A DNA stretch of 64,000 nucleotides from Reinekea blandensis MED297 (GCF_000153185.1 NZ_CH724155.1:103218-167217); one strand, 5' to 3'. Counted from the stretch's first letter, positions 53,079 to 62,400 are shown. Notes: generated by a model not told the origin, from the letters alone. Program-made: numbers and translations.

Positions 53079-53195
53079 AAAGCCTGATGAGACGTTTTTC
53101 GCTCTGGCAAAAATGCCTGACCACAGGTACCATTTCGGCGTTTTTTTCACTATAAAACCCACCGCTCATAAGTGGTCACCCAACTGGATTCAATT

Positions 53196-54875
53196 ATGGA
53201 CGTACGCCGTATCGCCCTGATCGCTGGACTAGCGATTGTTTCTTACATCATGATTCTGCAATGGTCGAATGACTACTCGCAAACCAATCCTGTCAATACC
53301 GCTGACGCTGTCATTGCGGGTGATCTGAACTCCGACAATGCAGTCGCCTCTGAGGTTCCGACCGGTAACCCGGATGTGGCAAATGACACCCAGGCAGGAC
53401 AGGCTCCCGCGACCTCTCAGGTGAATGGTGATGTGATCAGTGTGCGCACTGATACCTTGGATGTACGGATCAGTCTGGACGGAGGCGACGTCATCTATAC
53501 CGCCCTGCCGGAATATCCATACAGCCTGGAAACGCCGAACATCCCTTTCCGCATGTTTGAGAACAATACGACCCGTACTTACATCGCGCAGAGCGGTTTG
53601 GTGGGTGAAGATGGTATTGACCGCCAATCGCGCGCCCGTTTCAGCGCCGAACAGTCTACTTATGAGCTTGGCGATGCCGATCAGCTGGAAGTCGTGCTGA
53701 CGCATGAAGCCGACAATGGCTTAGTCGTGAACAAAGTCTATACCTTTAATCGTGGCGCTTACGTCATGGACGTACGCTTTGATCTGACCAACCAAGGTTC
53801 AGATACGCTGCGAACCAACTTGTTTGGACAGTTGCGTCGTGACCGTTCGCAGGATCCGAGTGCCGGTAGTGGCATCGGTATGCGCTCATACTTGGGGGCA
53901 ACCTTCTCTACTGAAGACTCTGCCTACGAAAAAGTGAAATTCGGCGAGTTGGATGACGGCCGCTTTAATGGTTCCAAGGTCGGTGGCTGGGTGGCCATGC
54001 TGCAGCATTATTTCTTGTCAGCCTGGATTCCGTCAGCAAATGACAATAACGCTTTTTACGGTCAGAAAGGATCTACCGGAGACTATTATGTCGGCTTCCA
54101 GGCACCAACGGTGGTTGTCGGACCCGGTGAGTCTGTATCTACCGGTGCTCAGCTCTATGTAGGACCGAAAGATCAGGATCAGTTGGACGAGCTCGCAGAC
54201 AACCTGGAAAAAACCGTCGATTACGGTTGGTTGTGGTGGATCGCCCAACCTCTGTTTTGGTTGATGCAGTTCATCCATGGTCTGATCGGTAACTGGGGTT
54301 GGTCCATTGTGTTGATGACATTGACGGTGAAAATGGTCTTGTACCCATTGACGGCCTCGTCTTATCGCTCCATGGGTAAGATGCGTAAGTTTGCGCCGGT
54401 CATTTCGGAACTGCGTGAACAGTACGGCGATGATCGCCAGAAGATGAGTCAGGAAATGATGAAGCTGTACCAGAAGGAAAAGTTGAATCCTCTGGGTGGC
54501 TGTTTGCCGATGCTGGTTCAGATGCCGGTCTTTATTGCCCTGTACTGGGTGTTAATGGAATCGGTTGAACTGCGTCAGTCTCCGTTTATTTTCTGGATCC
54601 AGGATTTGTCGCTGAAAGATCCGTTCTTTGTTCTGCCCCTGCTGATGGGGGCATCCATGTTCCTGCAAATGCGTATGCAGCAACAGCCAACCATGGACCC
54701 GATGCAGCAGAAAATCATGCAGTTCATGCCGGTGATGTTTACCTTTATGTTCCTGTGGTTCCCAGCGGGTTTGACTCTGTACTGGTTCACCAACAACGTG
54801 ATCACCATTGTTCAACAGTACATTGTGAATAAAAATATTGAGCGGGATGAAGCGAAAGCCAAGGCGAAAACCTGA
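53196..54875 (+). CDS. yidC: Membrane protein insertase YidC
   Basis: Inserts and folds inner-membrane proteins alone or with SecYEG. 559 residues from the ATG at 53196 (MDVRRIAL...); an in-frame ATG at 53172 is less likely. The N-terminal anchor is followed by the large periplasmic P1 beta domain (about 50-330) and five helices of the insertase core, including GWSIVLMTLTVKMVLYPLT and NPLGGCLPMLVQMPVFIALYW. The expected positively charged C-tail ends KAKAKT. Confidence 0.98.
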   Translation: MDVRRIALIAGLAIVSYIMILQWSNDYSQTNPVNTADAVIAGDLNSDNAVASEVPTGNPDVANDTQAGQAPATSQVNGDVISVRTDTLDVRISLDGGDVIYTALPEYPYSLETPNIPFRMFENNTTRTYIAQSGLVGEDGIDRQSRARFSAEQSTYELGDADQLEVVLTHEADNGLVVNKVYTFNRGAYVMDVRFDLTNQGSDTLRTNLFGQLRRDRSQDPSAGSGIGMRSYLGATFSTEDSAYEKVKFGELDDGRFNGSKVGGWVAMLQHYFLSAWIPSANDNNAFYGQKGSTGDYYVGFQAPTVVVGPGESVSTGAQLYVGPKDQDQLDELADNLEKTVDYGWLWWIAQPLFWLMQFIHGLIGNWGWSIVLMTLTVKMVLYPLTASSYRSMGKMRKFAPVISELREQYGDDRQKMSQEMMKLYQKEKLNPLGGCLPMLVQMPVFIALYWVLMESVELRQSPFIFWIQDLSLKDPFFVLPLLMGASMFLQMRMQQQPTMDPMQQKIMQFMPVMFTFMFLWFPAGLTLYWFTNNVITIVQQYIVNKNIERDEAKAKAKT

Positions 54876-54892
54876 CCGCTGATTAAACCAAC

Positions 54893-54927
54893 AAGGCAGT
54901 CCGGTTAAGCCGGTCTGCCTTTTTTTA
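54893..54927 (+). terminator. Terminator after yidC
   Basis: AAGGCAG (54893-54899) and CTGCCTT (54915-54921) with an inner CCGG/CCGG pair, then a run of seven Ts. A clear intrinsic terminator, so mnmE has its own promoter. Confidence 0.9.
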
Positions 54928-55002
54928 TGCCTTCAGAAATGAAAGTCGGCATACTGGGGCGGGTGCCCTATCACTCTTCAAATTGTTCAGACAGGCCGTT
55001 AT

Positions 55003-56370
55003 ATGATTGCTTCTAACGATACGATTACTGCCATTGCAACACCACCGGGAAGGGGCGGTGTTGGTATTGTCCGGGTCTCCGGTAAAGCAGCCACTGCCGT
55101 TGCTGAAAAAATCCTGAAGAAACGGCCTGAACCACGTTATGCCCACTACGGTCCTTTTTATCATCCGACACAGGGTGATGTTATTGATGAAGGTATCGCG
55201 CTGTTTTTCCCGGGGCCGAACTCCTTTACCGGTGAAGATGTGTTGGAACTGCAAGGGCACGGTGGTCCGGTGATTCTGGAGTTATTGTTAGAAGCCGTCT
55301 GTTCTCTTGGATGTCGTTTGGCTCGTCCGGGGGAGTTTTCAGAACGCGCTTTTCTGAACGATAAGATCGACCTGACCCAGGCCGAAGCGATTGCCGATCT
55401 GATCGATGCCAGTTCCCGCGAAGCGGCGCGTTCAGCGGTACGCTCGCTACAGGGCGATTTTTCCAATGCAGTGCATCAGTTGGTTGAACAGTTGATACAG
55501 CTGCGGATATACGTTGAAGCCGCCATTGATTTTCCTGAAGAGGAAATCGACTTTTTGTCCGATGGTAAAGTGGAAACGGATTTACGTCAGGTGATGAGCC
55601 AACTGGCTGACGTACAGGCAACGGCCAATCAGGGCAGTCTGATGCGTGATGGGATGACGGTCGTCATTGCCGGCCGCCCTAACGCCGGTAAATCCAGCCT
55701 GCTCAACGCGCTGTCCGGTCAAGAACGGGCCATTGTCACGGACATAGCCGGAACCACGCGTGATGTCTTAAAAGAGCACATTCACATCGATGGCATGCCG
55801 TTGCATATTATTGATACCGCTGGGCTGCGCGATGCTCCCGATGCGGTCGAGCGCATCGGTGTTGAGCGGGCCTGGGCTGAGATCGAAACCGCGGACCGGA
55901 TCTTACTGATGGTTGATGCGACCGACACCGATGCTGTGGATCCTGAAACCATCTGGCCGGATTTTATGCACAGACTGCCTGAACGCGCGCAACTGACGGT
56001 GATTCGGAACAAGATTGATCAGACCGGTGAAGCAGCGGGACTGAATATGGATTCTGCGGTTCCTGTCATCCGGTTATCCGCGCAAAACCGAGCCGGGGTC
56101 AATCACTTACGTGATCACCTGAAGCAGTTAATGGGCTTTGAAGGTAACCATGAATCCGGATTTATTGCTCGTAAACGTCATTTGGATGCCCTTCTGAGGG
56201 CTGCAGAGGCACTGGACAATGGTCTTGCTCAGCTGTTGGGACCAGCCGCCGGGGAGTTGTTGGCCGAGGACCTGCGAGTCGCTCAGAACGCCCTGAACGA
56301 AATAACCGGAGAGTTCAGTCCCGACGATTTACTGGGCCGAATATTCAGCTCTTTCTGCATTGGTAAATAA
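55003..56370 (+). CDS. mnmE: tRNA modification GTPase MnmE
   Basis: GTPase that, with MnmG, adds carboxymethylaminomethyl to U34 of tRNAs. 455 residues with the folate-binding N-terminus ([15 protein letters not shown]-like; quoted as [12 protein letters not shown]), the G1 loop [21 protein letters not shown] and the essential C-terminal CIGK. In many related genomes mnmG-rsmG-parAB follow; here a Nudix gene follows three bases later. Confidence 0.98.
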   Translation: MIASNDTITAIATPPGRGGVGIVRVSGKAATAVAEKILKKRPEPRYAHYGPFYHPTQGDVIDEGIALFFPGPNSFTGEDVLELQGHGGPVILELLLEAVCSLGCRLARPGEFSERAFLNDKIDLTQAEAIADLIDASSREAARSAVRSLQGDFSNAVHQLVEQLIQLRIYVEAAIDFPEEEIDFLSDGKVETDLRQVMSQLADVQATANQGSLMRDGMTVVIAGRPNAGKSSLLNALSGQERAIVTDIAGTTRDVLKEHIHIDGMPLHIIDTAGLRDAPDAVERIGVERAWAEIETADRILLMVDATDTDAVDPETIWPDFMHRLPERAQLTVIRNKIDQTGEAAGLNMDSAVPVIRLSAQNRAGVNHLRDHLKQLMGFEGNHESGFIARKRHLDALLRAAEALDNGLAQLLGPAAGELLAEDLRVAQNALNEITGEFSPDDLLGRIFSSFCIGK

Positions 56371-56373
56371 GGC

Positions 56374-56796
56374 ATGAGCGAGGCTTATCCACACAACGTT
56401 TTACCGGTTGTTGCGGGCATTCTGGTGTCCGCTGATCGGGTACTGTGTGCCCGCAAAGCTGAAGGCACATCGATGGCGGGGTGTTGGGAATTTCCCGGTG
56501 GCAAAATTGAAACAGGTGAAACCCCAGAGCTAGCCTTACATCGTGAGTTAAAGGAAGAACTTGGCATTATTGCCGACATTGGCGACTATTTCGCCGACAA
56601 TCATTATGTGAGTAACGATCGAACTCTGCACTTAATGGCGTATTGGGTGACTCGTTACTCGGGTGAGTTTACCTTGACGGACCACGACGCATTGCATTGG
56701 TCGAGCCTCTCCGGTTTGTCGGATCTGAACTGGGCACCTGCCGATATCCCCATTGTGGATAAACTGAAAGAGATTAAGCGTTTTCCGCAAGTCTGA
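56374..56796 (+). CDS. Nudix hydrolase, MutT-like
   Basis: 140 residues. A complete Nudix box at Gly43-Ile65 (GX5EX7REUXEEXGU, with RELKEELGI) binds magnesium and cleaves nucleoside diphosphate derivatives. Likely 8-oxo-dGTP clean-up, as in MutT, but the substrate is not proven. A perfect DnaA-box match TTATCCACA falls in its first codons. Its end overlaps the convergent GNAT gene by 23 bases. Confidence 0.85.
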   Translation: MSEAYPHNVLPVVAGILVSADRVLCARKAEGTSMAGCWEFPGGKIETGETPELALHRELKEELGIIADIGDYFADNHYVSNDRTLHLMAYWVTRYSGEFTLTDHDALHWSSLSGLSDLNWAPADIPIVDKLKEIKRFPQV

Positions 56797-57298
56797 GCAC
56801 CATGCAGTGTTCATTAATATCTTCACCGTTCACCCTGAGGGCGGCCGGCAAAGTCCCCCAGATTTGAAACCCGGCCTGTTGATAAACCGCCAATGCGGCG
56901 GCATTGTCCGTCGCCACTCCTAACTGAAGGTAGTCCACGCCTGCCCATTGGCGAGCCTGCTGTATACATTGCGATAGCAGATGTTTCGACAGTCCCTGAC
57001 CACGAAAATCCGAATGAGTAAAAACCGAGAAGATCGATGCATAATGCCGGCATTTCGGTGCCATTTCTCGCACAAGACTGGAAATGCTGATTAAGTTGCC
57101 CTGATAAAAGGCACCAAAGGTGATTTTGTCGACGGTGGTTTTACAGCGATCCTGAAAGAAGCTGAGAGGCTGTGCAGATTCGGTTTCATAACTGGCACCG
57201 AAGGCTCGCGGCACCTGTTTCAGAGCCAAAAGCCGGAGTTTCCGAAAGCCCTGGGCATCCGATTCGGTTAGTGTTCTGAACTGGAACTCGGCGGACAT
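56774..57298 (-). CDS. GNAT-family N-acetyltransferase
   Basis: 174 residues with a FRKLRLLALKQVPRAFGA start typical of the RimI-like branch and the acetyl-CoA loop RGQGLSKHLL followed by QQARQWAGVDYLQLGV. Acceptor unknown. Its 3' end overlaps the Nudix gene by 23 bases; its 5' end lies two bases from the hydrolase stop, so the two leftward genes are one operon. Confidence 0.85.
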   Translation of the reverse strand: MSAEFQFRTLTESDAQGFRKLRLLALKQVPRAFGASYETESAQPLSFFQDRCKTTVDKITFGAFYQGNLISISSLVREMAPKCRHYASIFSVFTHSDFRGQGLSKHLLSQCIQQARQWAGVDYLQLGVATDNAAALAVYQQAGFQIWGTLPAALRVNGEDINEHCMVLRLAENA

Positions 57299-57300
57299 GG

Positions 57301-58209
57301 TTACAGAGAGCCGTTCTGAACCAAGGTTTTTAAATCAGTCCACACTTCCATGGCGTTGGTTTCATTGACCAGTTCATGACGGCCGCCTTCATAGAGTTTG
57401 AAGGTTGTAGGAGGTCGGTTTGCCTGAGTCATTTCCTTCACCATACGCCGAATGCCTTTGCTTTGTTCGCCGACGGGATCATCCGTTCCGGAGAGCAGGT
57501 GCACCGGAACGGATTCAGGCCAAAGATGGTAACGAATGGATAGCATTCCACCGATGAAATCAGCCCACAGTTGGGTTGTACAATCGAACCCGCAATAAGG
57601 GTCAGCAATGTAGGCGTCAACCTGGTCATGGTCGCGGCTGAGCCAATCGAACTCAGTTCGATTCGGACGAAATGCTTTGTTAAAGGACCCGAAACTCAGT
57701 GCTTCGATGGTTGGACTGGTGACTCGTGGGCCTCGAACCAACTTGATTCCATTGACCAGCCATTTGGCGGCATTCAGTAACGGACGGTTGATGCGATTGG
57801 TGGACATGAGAATCAGCTGTGAAACCGACGTTGGATGCGTTTGCAGATAAGACTGACTGATAAACGATCCCATGCTGTGTCCGAACAGGGTAAGAGGTGC
57901 GCCTGGAAGTTGTTGCTTCGCCCAGGTTATGGTCTGGTCCAGGTCACCGATGACTTTTTCCCAGCCACGGCGATCGGCGTAATGGCCCAGGTCCTGATCC
58001 GGGCAATCCATCCCGTGACCACGATGGTTTAACGCGACAACGGCAATGTTTGATTCCGCTAACCAATCGGCCAGAGGCGCATATCGTTCACAGTACTCAG
58101 CCATACCGTGGGCGATCACCAGAATGTTATCCACACGATTGGGCCGCCACATGCGGACGGGAATGTCGTGATTATCCGGAGCGGTCAGAAACTCTTCAAT
58201 GTACTGCAT
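57301..58209 (-). CDS. Alpha/beta hydrolase, lysophospholipase-like
   Basis: 302 residues, S33-type hydrolase with HGMAEYCERY, the nucleophile elbow GHSMGSF, and late acid/His pairs GTDDPVGE and GRHELVNE. Resembles monoacylglycerol lipase/PldB. No signal peptide, so cytosolic or membrane-peripheral. First gene of the leftward hydrolase-GNAT operon. Two TTATCCACA matches lie near its 5' end. Confidence 0.85.
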   Translation of the reverse strand: MQYIEEFLTAPDNHDIPVRMWRPNRVDNILVIAHGMAEYCERYAPLADWLAESNIAVVALNHRGHGMDCPDQDLGHYADRRGWEKVIGDLDQTITWAKQQLPGAPLTLFGHSMGSFISQSYLQTHPTSVSQLILMSTNRINRPLLNAAKWLVNGIKLVRGPRVTSPTIEALSFGSFNKAFRPNRTEFDWLSRDHDQVDAYIADPYCGFDCTTQLWADFIGGMLSIRYHLWPESVPVHLLSGTDDPVGEQSKGIRRMVKEMTQANRPPTTFKLYEGGRHELVNETNAMEVWTDLKTLVQNGSL

Positions 58210-58238
58210 CGCGGTATGCTAGTCCTCTTTTTATAATG

Positions 58239-58257
58239 TTATCCACAACTATGCACA
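58239..58257. other. DnaA-box pair upstream of the hydrolase gene
   Basis: A perfect TTATCCACA at 58239-58247 is followed by CTATGCACA at 58249-58257 (one mismatch to TTATNCACA), with a further TTATTCAGG-like sequence after it. They sit in the 131-base gap between the hydrolase and ribA genes. Probably a DnaA-responsive promoter or titration site; experimental support is lacking. Confidence 0.5.
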
Positions 58258-58340
58258 GGTTATTCAGGGTTAATCCCGAGTAAACTCACAGCTTAAGAGG
58301 TCTGGTGGTCATTTGCACCTCCTGAATGGCGCCTTATCAC

Positions 58341-58961
58341 CTAAGACTGTGAGTCTTTTAGTTTGATGCGGTGATTCTGTTGCTCAACCTTGGCTTTCAG
58401 ATATTCAGCGTTGAACTGATTGACATAAACACCGGTTTCAATGCGTTCTGTCACGTCAATGCCAGCGGCCACCAGTTCGTCGGCTTTGTGCGGGTTGTTG
58501 GACAACAGCCGGACCCGGGTTAGATCCAGTGCTTTCAGCATATCGATGGCTGGAGTGAAATCCCTTGAGTCGTGGTCGAAGCCCAGCATTTCGTTAGCTT
58601 TGTAAGTGTCGATTCCCTGATCCTGTAACGCGTAGGCGTCGAGTTTGTTGTACAAACCGATACCCCGGCCTTCTTGTCGCAGATACAGTAAAACGCCGCC
58701 CTCGGCCGCCATGATTCTCTGAGCTTCGTGAAGTTGATCGCCACAATCGCAACGTTGAGAGCCGAATACATCGCCGGTCAGACATTCTGAATGAATTCTC
58801 ACTAATGGCGCATCCTGATCATTCGGTTGACCGTAGATAATGGCGATGTGTTCTTTATCGTCGTTGAATCCCGAAAAGCTGACAAATCGTGTCTGAATCG
58901 CCGCCTCGGTGAGTGGGACCGGGACATTGGCGCGAACTTTGGTCTTGGGATGTGCAGGCAT
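58341..58961 (-). CDS. ribA: GTP cyclohydrolase II
   Basis: First step of riboflavin synthesis, opening the GTP imidazole ring. 206 residues, stand-alone length without the RibB domain. The zinc ligands are in SECLTGDVFGSQRCDCGDQ: Cys60, Cys71 and Cys73. The GQRCD/RQEGRGIGLYNK strand carries the GTP site (quoted as QEGRGIGLYNK). Alone on its strand between the hydrolase and FAD protein genes. I do not see an FMN riboswitch in the 232-base leader. Confidence 0.96.
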   Translation of the reverse strand: MPAHPKTKVRANVPVPLTEAAIQTRFVSFSGFNDDKEHIAIIYGQPNDQDAPLVRIHSECLTGDVFGSQRCDCGDQLHEAQRIMAAEGGVLLYLRQEGRGIGLYNKLDAYALQDQGIDTYKANEMLGFDHDSRDFTPAIDMLKALDLTRVRLLSNNPHKADELVAAGIDVTERIETGVYVNQFNAEYLKAKVEQQNHRIKLKDSQS

Positions 58962-59193
58962 GTTAATTCCGGGCTAACAGATGTGTAAGCATTATAGGGG
59001 TGATTTTTACGCATTAAAGGCGCAGAAGCCTGCAATTTTCTGCTTTAATGATAGTCAGAGTAATCGGGTCTCGCATTCCCCAAGACAGTCGCCTCTTTAA
59101 TCAGCAAACAGGTGTCGACCGTCAAATTGAGACGCGTAACAAAGCAGGGGCAGCGAAACTCAACTTTATATAAGCGCTCCAGGGTGAATCAGT

Positions 59194-60174
59194 ATGGCAA
59201 CCTTTGCAGTAATCGGCGCTGGCCTGGCCGGTGTCAGTCTCGCTCATCGTCTTCATGAATCAGGACACCATTGTTTTGTCTTTGAAAAAAGCCGGGGACG
59301 CGGTGGTCGCTTATCCACCCGGCGGCGAGACGACTGGCAGGTTGATCATGGCACTCAGTATTTCACTGCAAGATCGGAGCAGTTCAAAGCAGAAGTCGAT
59401 CGTTGGCAACAAAAAGGCTGGATATCCGTTTGGCCGGTAACGCCCTGGAAGCTCGGTCGGGAAACCTTAGTACCCTCCCCGGACGAGCAGATCCGCTATG
59501 TTGGATCACCAACGATGAATGCAATGATTCATGGTCTCAGTGACGGTTTGGAGTTTTACACCCGTACCCGTATCGATCGGCTGGAACGGGTCGACGGAGG
59601 CTGGCGGCTTTGGGATGAGCATGGTGAACAGTATGGGCAGTTTGATGCGGTATTGATCACGGCGCCACTGGCACAGTCTCTGGCGTTGTTGCCGGAAAAC
59701 TCGGCGGCCCTGCCGGCGATGAAGCATGCGCGGATGAGCCCGACCTGGGCAACCGCGATCGCTTTAGATCAACCTTCTGGTATTGAAGCGGATGCGTTGT
59801 TCGCCAACGATGGCATTGTTACCTGGGCTTGCCGGGATTCGTCCAAGCCAGGCCGACCGGACAGCTATGAGACCTGGATGATTCACTTTTCCCCGTCCTG
59901 GACGGCCAACCATCTCAATGCCGATGGCGAGTTGCTGATTCAACAGTCGCAATTTCTATTAGATCGGTTAGCCGGGCATCCACTGTCGATCCATGATTAT
60001 TTCTCACACCGATGGTTACACGCCCGTGCCAGTCATGATGCGGTTGTCATCCCGCAATGGGATTCGGCTCAGGCTATTGGACTGGCGGGGGATTGGACGC
60101 TGGGCAGTCGTCTGGAAGATGCCTGGATCAGTGCGCAAACGCTCGCTGATCAGGTTTGTCAGTCGTTCTCATAG
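59194..60174 (+). CDS. FAD-dependent NAD(P)/amine-oxidase-like protein
   Basis: 326 residues beginning with a Rossmann FAD loop GAGLAGVSLAHRL and the paired RGRGGRLSTRR, then a C-terminal motif IGLAGDWTLGSRLEDAW, as in renalase-like and protoporphyrinogen-oxidase-fold proteins. Oxidises a small substrate or NAD(P)H form; specifics unknown. The ATG follows a CCAGGGTGAATC ribosome site. It begins a rightward cluster. Confidence 0.85.
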   Translation: MATFAVIGAGLAGVSLAHRLHESGHHCFVFEKSRGRGGRLSTRRRDDWQVDHGTQYFTARSEQFKAEVDRWQQKGWISVWPVTPWKLGRETLVPSPDEQIRYVGSPTMNAMIHGLSDGLEFYTRTRIDRLERVDGGWRLWDEHGEQYGQFDAVLITAPLAQSLALLPENSAALPAMKHARMSPTWATAIALDQPSGIEADALFANDGIVTWACRDSSKPGRPDSYETWMIHFSPSWTANHLNADGELLIQQSQFLLDRLAGHPLSIHDYFSHRWLHARASHDAVVIPQWDSAQAIGLAGDWTLGSRLEDAWISAQTLADQVCQSFS

Positions 60175-60201
60175 TCTAACGGGTTAACTGTCCAGGTCAT
60201 T

Positions 60202-60774
60202 ATGCTGATCCCGATTCGCCGTTACCCGGTTCCATTGACGCGCCAGATTCGTCATCTGGGCATGCTGCTGACCTTGATGGTGCTGATCGAGATAGTGAAC
60301 AGCCTCACCGGTAGGGCGTTGAGTGGGCTGGGTATTTTACCTCGTCATCCGGATAGCCTCTGGCACATACCCTTTGCGCCTTTTCTGCATGCCAATCTAT
60401 GGCATCTGTTGAGTAATCTGACCATGCTGACGTTGTTTGGGTTATTGTTGTTTCAGCATGGTCTGGCCCGGTTCTGGTTGGTTACCTGGACCGTGACAGT
60501 ACTGGGCGGCCTGGGAGTCTGGTGGTTTGGGCGACCGGCCTATCACATGGGGTCCAGTTTGTTGATCTTTGGCTATTTCGGATACTTGCTACTGGCTGGG
60601 ATGCTCAGTCGGGAGTTGAAACTGCTGCTGATTTCCATCGGTATCGGGATCGTATATGGCGGCCTGTTGTTGGGTGTACTGCCACAACAACACTGGGTGT
60701 CTTTTGAAGCCCACCTGTTTGGTTTTCTTGCCGGACTGTTCAGTGCCGTGATCATGGGTCGAGCGCGGTCATAA
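60202..60774 (+). CDS. Rhomboid-family intramembrane serine protease
   Basis: 190 residues, six helices. The catalytic pair is Ser119 (motif GSS at 117-119 in HMGSSLLIFG) and His171 in FEAHLFGFLAG; the conserved HANLWHLLSN loop precedes them. The active loop has GSSL rather than the usual GxSG, so the residue after the serine is leucine. Short cytosolic ends and no extra domain. Possible substrate: a single-pass membrane protein, unknown. Confidence 0.82.
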   Translation: MLIPIRRYPVPLTRQIRHLGMLLTLMVLIEIVNSLTGRALSGLGILPRHPDSLWHIPFAPFLHANLWHLLSNLTMLTLFGLLLFQHGLARFWLVTWTVTVLGGLGVWWFGRPAYHMGSSLLIFGYFGYLLLAGMLSRELKLLLISIGIGIVYGGLLLGVLPQQHWVSFEAHLFGFLAGLFSAVIMGRARS

Positions 60775-60784
60775 GCGCTGATGT

Positions 60785-60907
60785 TCAGAGCCCAAACAGC
60801 AGTAACAGAAAGATAACCACCGTCAGCATAAACCCCTGTACGAGACCAACAGCTATGTAGGGCAATGCATGAGGTTTGGATTCGGGTCGACCTTCGGGCA
60901 TGGGCAT
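60785..60907 (-). CDS. Predicted 40-residue single-pass membrane protein
   Basis: An ATG at 60907 with an AGGGA site about eight bases before it opens a 40-codon frame: a short polar lead (MPMPEGRPESKPHALP) and one strongly hydrophobic helix to the end (FLLLLFGL). It is convergent with the rhomboid gene. Small-protein length and weak statistics make it tentative; it is too short for usual ORF cutoffs. Confidence 0.5.
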   Translation of the reverse strand: MPMPEGRPESKPHALPYIAVGLVQGFMLTVVIFLLLLFGL

Positions 60908-61074
60908 GAGCGGGTTCCCTATACGACTTTCGTATATAAGACTAAAGTCGATATCGAAACATTTGTCGATTACAGAAAATCACAGTACCGCCCTTGAACC
61001 TGCTAAACCTGCCGCCATTGCACCATGAAATGGCTGTTTCAGCTCTCCCCTTTAATTTGTGAAGAAGTGTGTCT

Positions 61075-61728
61075 ATGTCCCGAATATCGATCGAAATTGT
61101 CTCTGATGTCATGTGTCCCTGGTGTGTCATCGGCTACAAGAATCTGGAAAAAGCGTTACAGGAACTGCCTGACATTGAAGCCGATGTTGAGTGGCATGCC
61201 TTTGAGTTAAATCCGCAGATGCCGCGTGAAGGCCAGAACATGCGCGAACACCTGATGGAGAAATATGGCATTACTGAAGCCCAGAGCGATGAAAACCGTG
61301 ATCGCATTCGTCAGATGGGCGAAGCCGCCGGTTTTACCTTTCAGTTTGCGGACGATGGCATGATGATCAATTCTTTCGATTGTCACCGGTTACTGACCTG
61401 GGCTAAGTCCGAAGGAAAACAGACCGAGCTGAAGCTGGCATTGTTCAAAGCCCACTTTACCGACAATCAACGTCTGAACGATCCGGAGATCTTGCTGGCG
61501 GTTGTTGAGTCTGTTGGTTTGGATCGTACGCGCGCACAGGCCATTCTCGACAGCGATGAATACAGTGAAACCGTTCGTGAAGAACAGCAGCGCATGCATC
61601 AGATGGGTATTCAATCAGTCCCCACCTTTATTGTGAACCAAAAATACGCCATCACTGGTGGCCAGCCGCCACAAACCTTTGTTCAGGCACTGCGCCAAAT
61701 CGACAGTGAGTCCTCACAAACACCTTGA
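61075..61728 (+). CDS. FrnE-like DsbA-family oxidoreductase
   Basis: 217 residues from the ATG at 61075. A thioredoxin-fold protein with redox motif CPWC at Cys14-Cys17 after SDVMCPWCVIG, and the family's insertion-bearing helical middle; the cis-proline is in QSVPTFIVNQKYAITGGQ (quoted as SVPTFIVNQKY). Cytosolic by lack of a signal. Known relatives act on disulfides of DNA-protecting or polyketide-modifying proteins; here the partner is unknown. Confidence 0.87.
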   Translation: MSRISIEIVSDVMCPWCVIGYKNLEKALQELPDIEADVEWHAFELNPQMPREGQNMREHLMEKYGITEAQSDENRDRIRQMGEAAGFTFQFADDGMMINSFDCHRLLTWAKSEGKQTELKLALFKAHFTDNQRLNDPEILLAVVESVGLDRTRAQAILDSDEYSETVREEQQRMHQMGIQSVPTFIVNQKYAITGGQPPQTFVQALRQIDSESSQTP

Positions 61729-61779
61729 GCGCTGTGATAAACTGCGCCGCAATTTTTACCCTTCACTACTGGAATAATT

Positions 61780-62400
61780 ATGTCGAAATACGATACCCCG
61801 GAACTTCGCGTCAGCTATGGCATTGGTCGTCAGATGGGCGGGCAACTGCTGGAACAGCCTTTTGAAGGACTGGACATTGATGCCGTTACCGAAGGTGTGC
61901 TGGATGCTTTTAATCAGGTAGCCGACCCTATCGCGCCGATCGATATGCAGAGAGCCTATGATGTGATCCGTGAGCAGATGGCCAAAGCTCAGGCCGAAAA
62001 GGAAAAAGAACTGGCCGCCGAAGGCCAGGCTTTTCTCGATGAAAACGCGAAGCGCGACAATGTCACCGTCACTGCTTCGGGTCTGCAATACGAAGTTTTA
62101 TCTTCCGGTGATGCCTCTGGCCAAAAGCCTGCGGTTAACTCAAAAGTGAAGGTTCACTATCACGGGACCCTGGTCAGTGGCGATGTGTTTGACAGCTCCG
62201 TTCAGCGTGGCGAACCGATTGAGTTTGCTGTGAACGGTGTCATTCCCGGTTGGACCGAAGCATTGCAGCTGATGGTTCCGGGCGACAAATGGAAGCTGTA
62301 TGTTCCGCATAACCTGGCTTATGGAGCGCAAGGCGCAGGCAATGTTATCGGCCCTTATCAGGCACTGATTTTCGACGTTGAACTGCTCGATATCGTCTGA
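61780..62400 (+). CDS. fklB: FKBP-type peptidyl-prolyl isomerase (FklB-like)
   Basis: 206 residues: an N-terminal helical dimerisation part (YGIGRQMGGQLLEQPF) followed by an FKBP domain with VHYHGTL, FDSS and YGAQGAGNVIGP. Speeds proline isomerisation and holds proteins, like E. coli FklB/FkpA; no signal peptide, so cytosolic. Confidence 0.95.
   Translation: MSKYDTPELRVSYGIGRQMGGQLLEQPFEGLDIDAVTEGVLDAFNQVADPIAPIDMQRAYDVIREQMAKAQAEKEKELAAEGQAFLDENAKRDNVTVTASGLQYEVLSSGDASGQKPAVNSKVKVHYHGTLVSGDVFDSSVQRGEPIEFAVNGVIPGWTEALQLMVPGDKWKLYVPHNLAYGAQGAGNVIGPYQALIFDVELLDIV

Noticed and set aside
53014-53220. 68-codon frame overlapping rnpA and the yidC leader
   Set aside because: It lies mostly in another frame of rnpA and yidC and has no start signal or YidD-like sequence.
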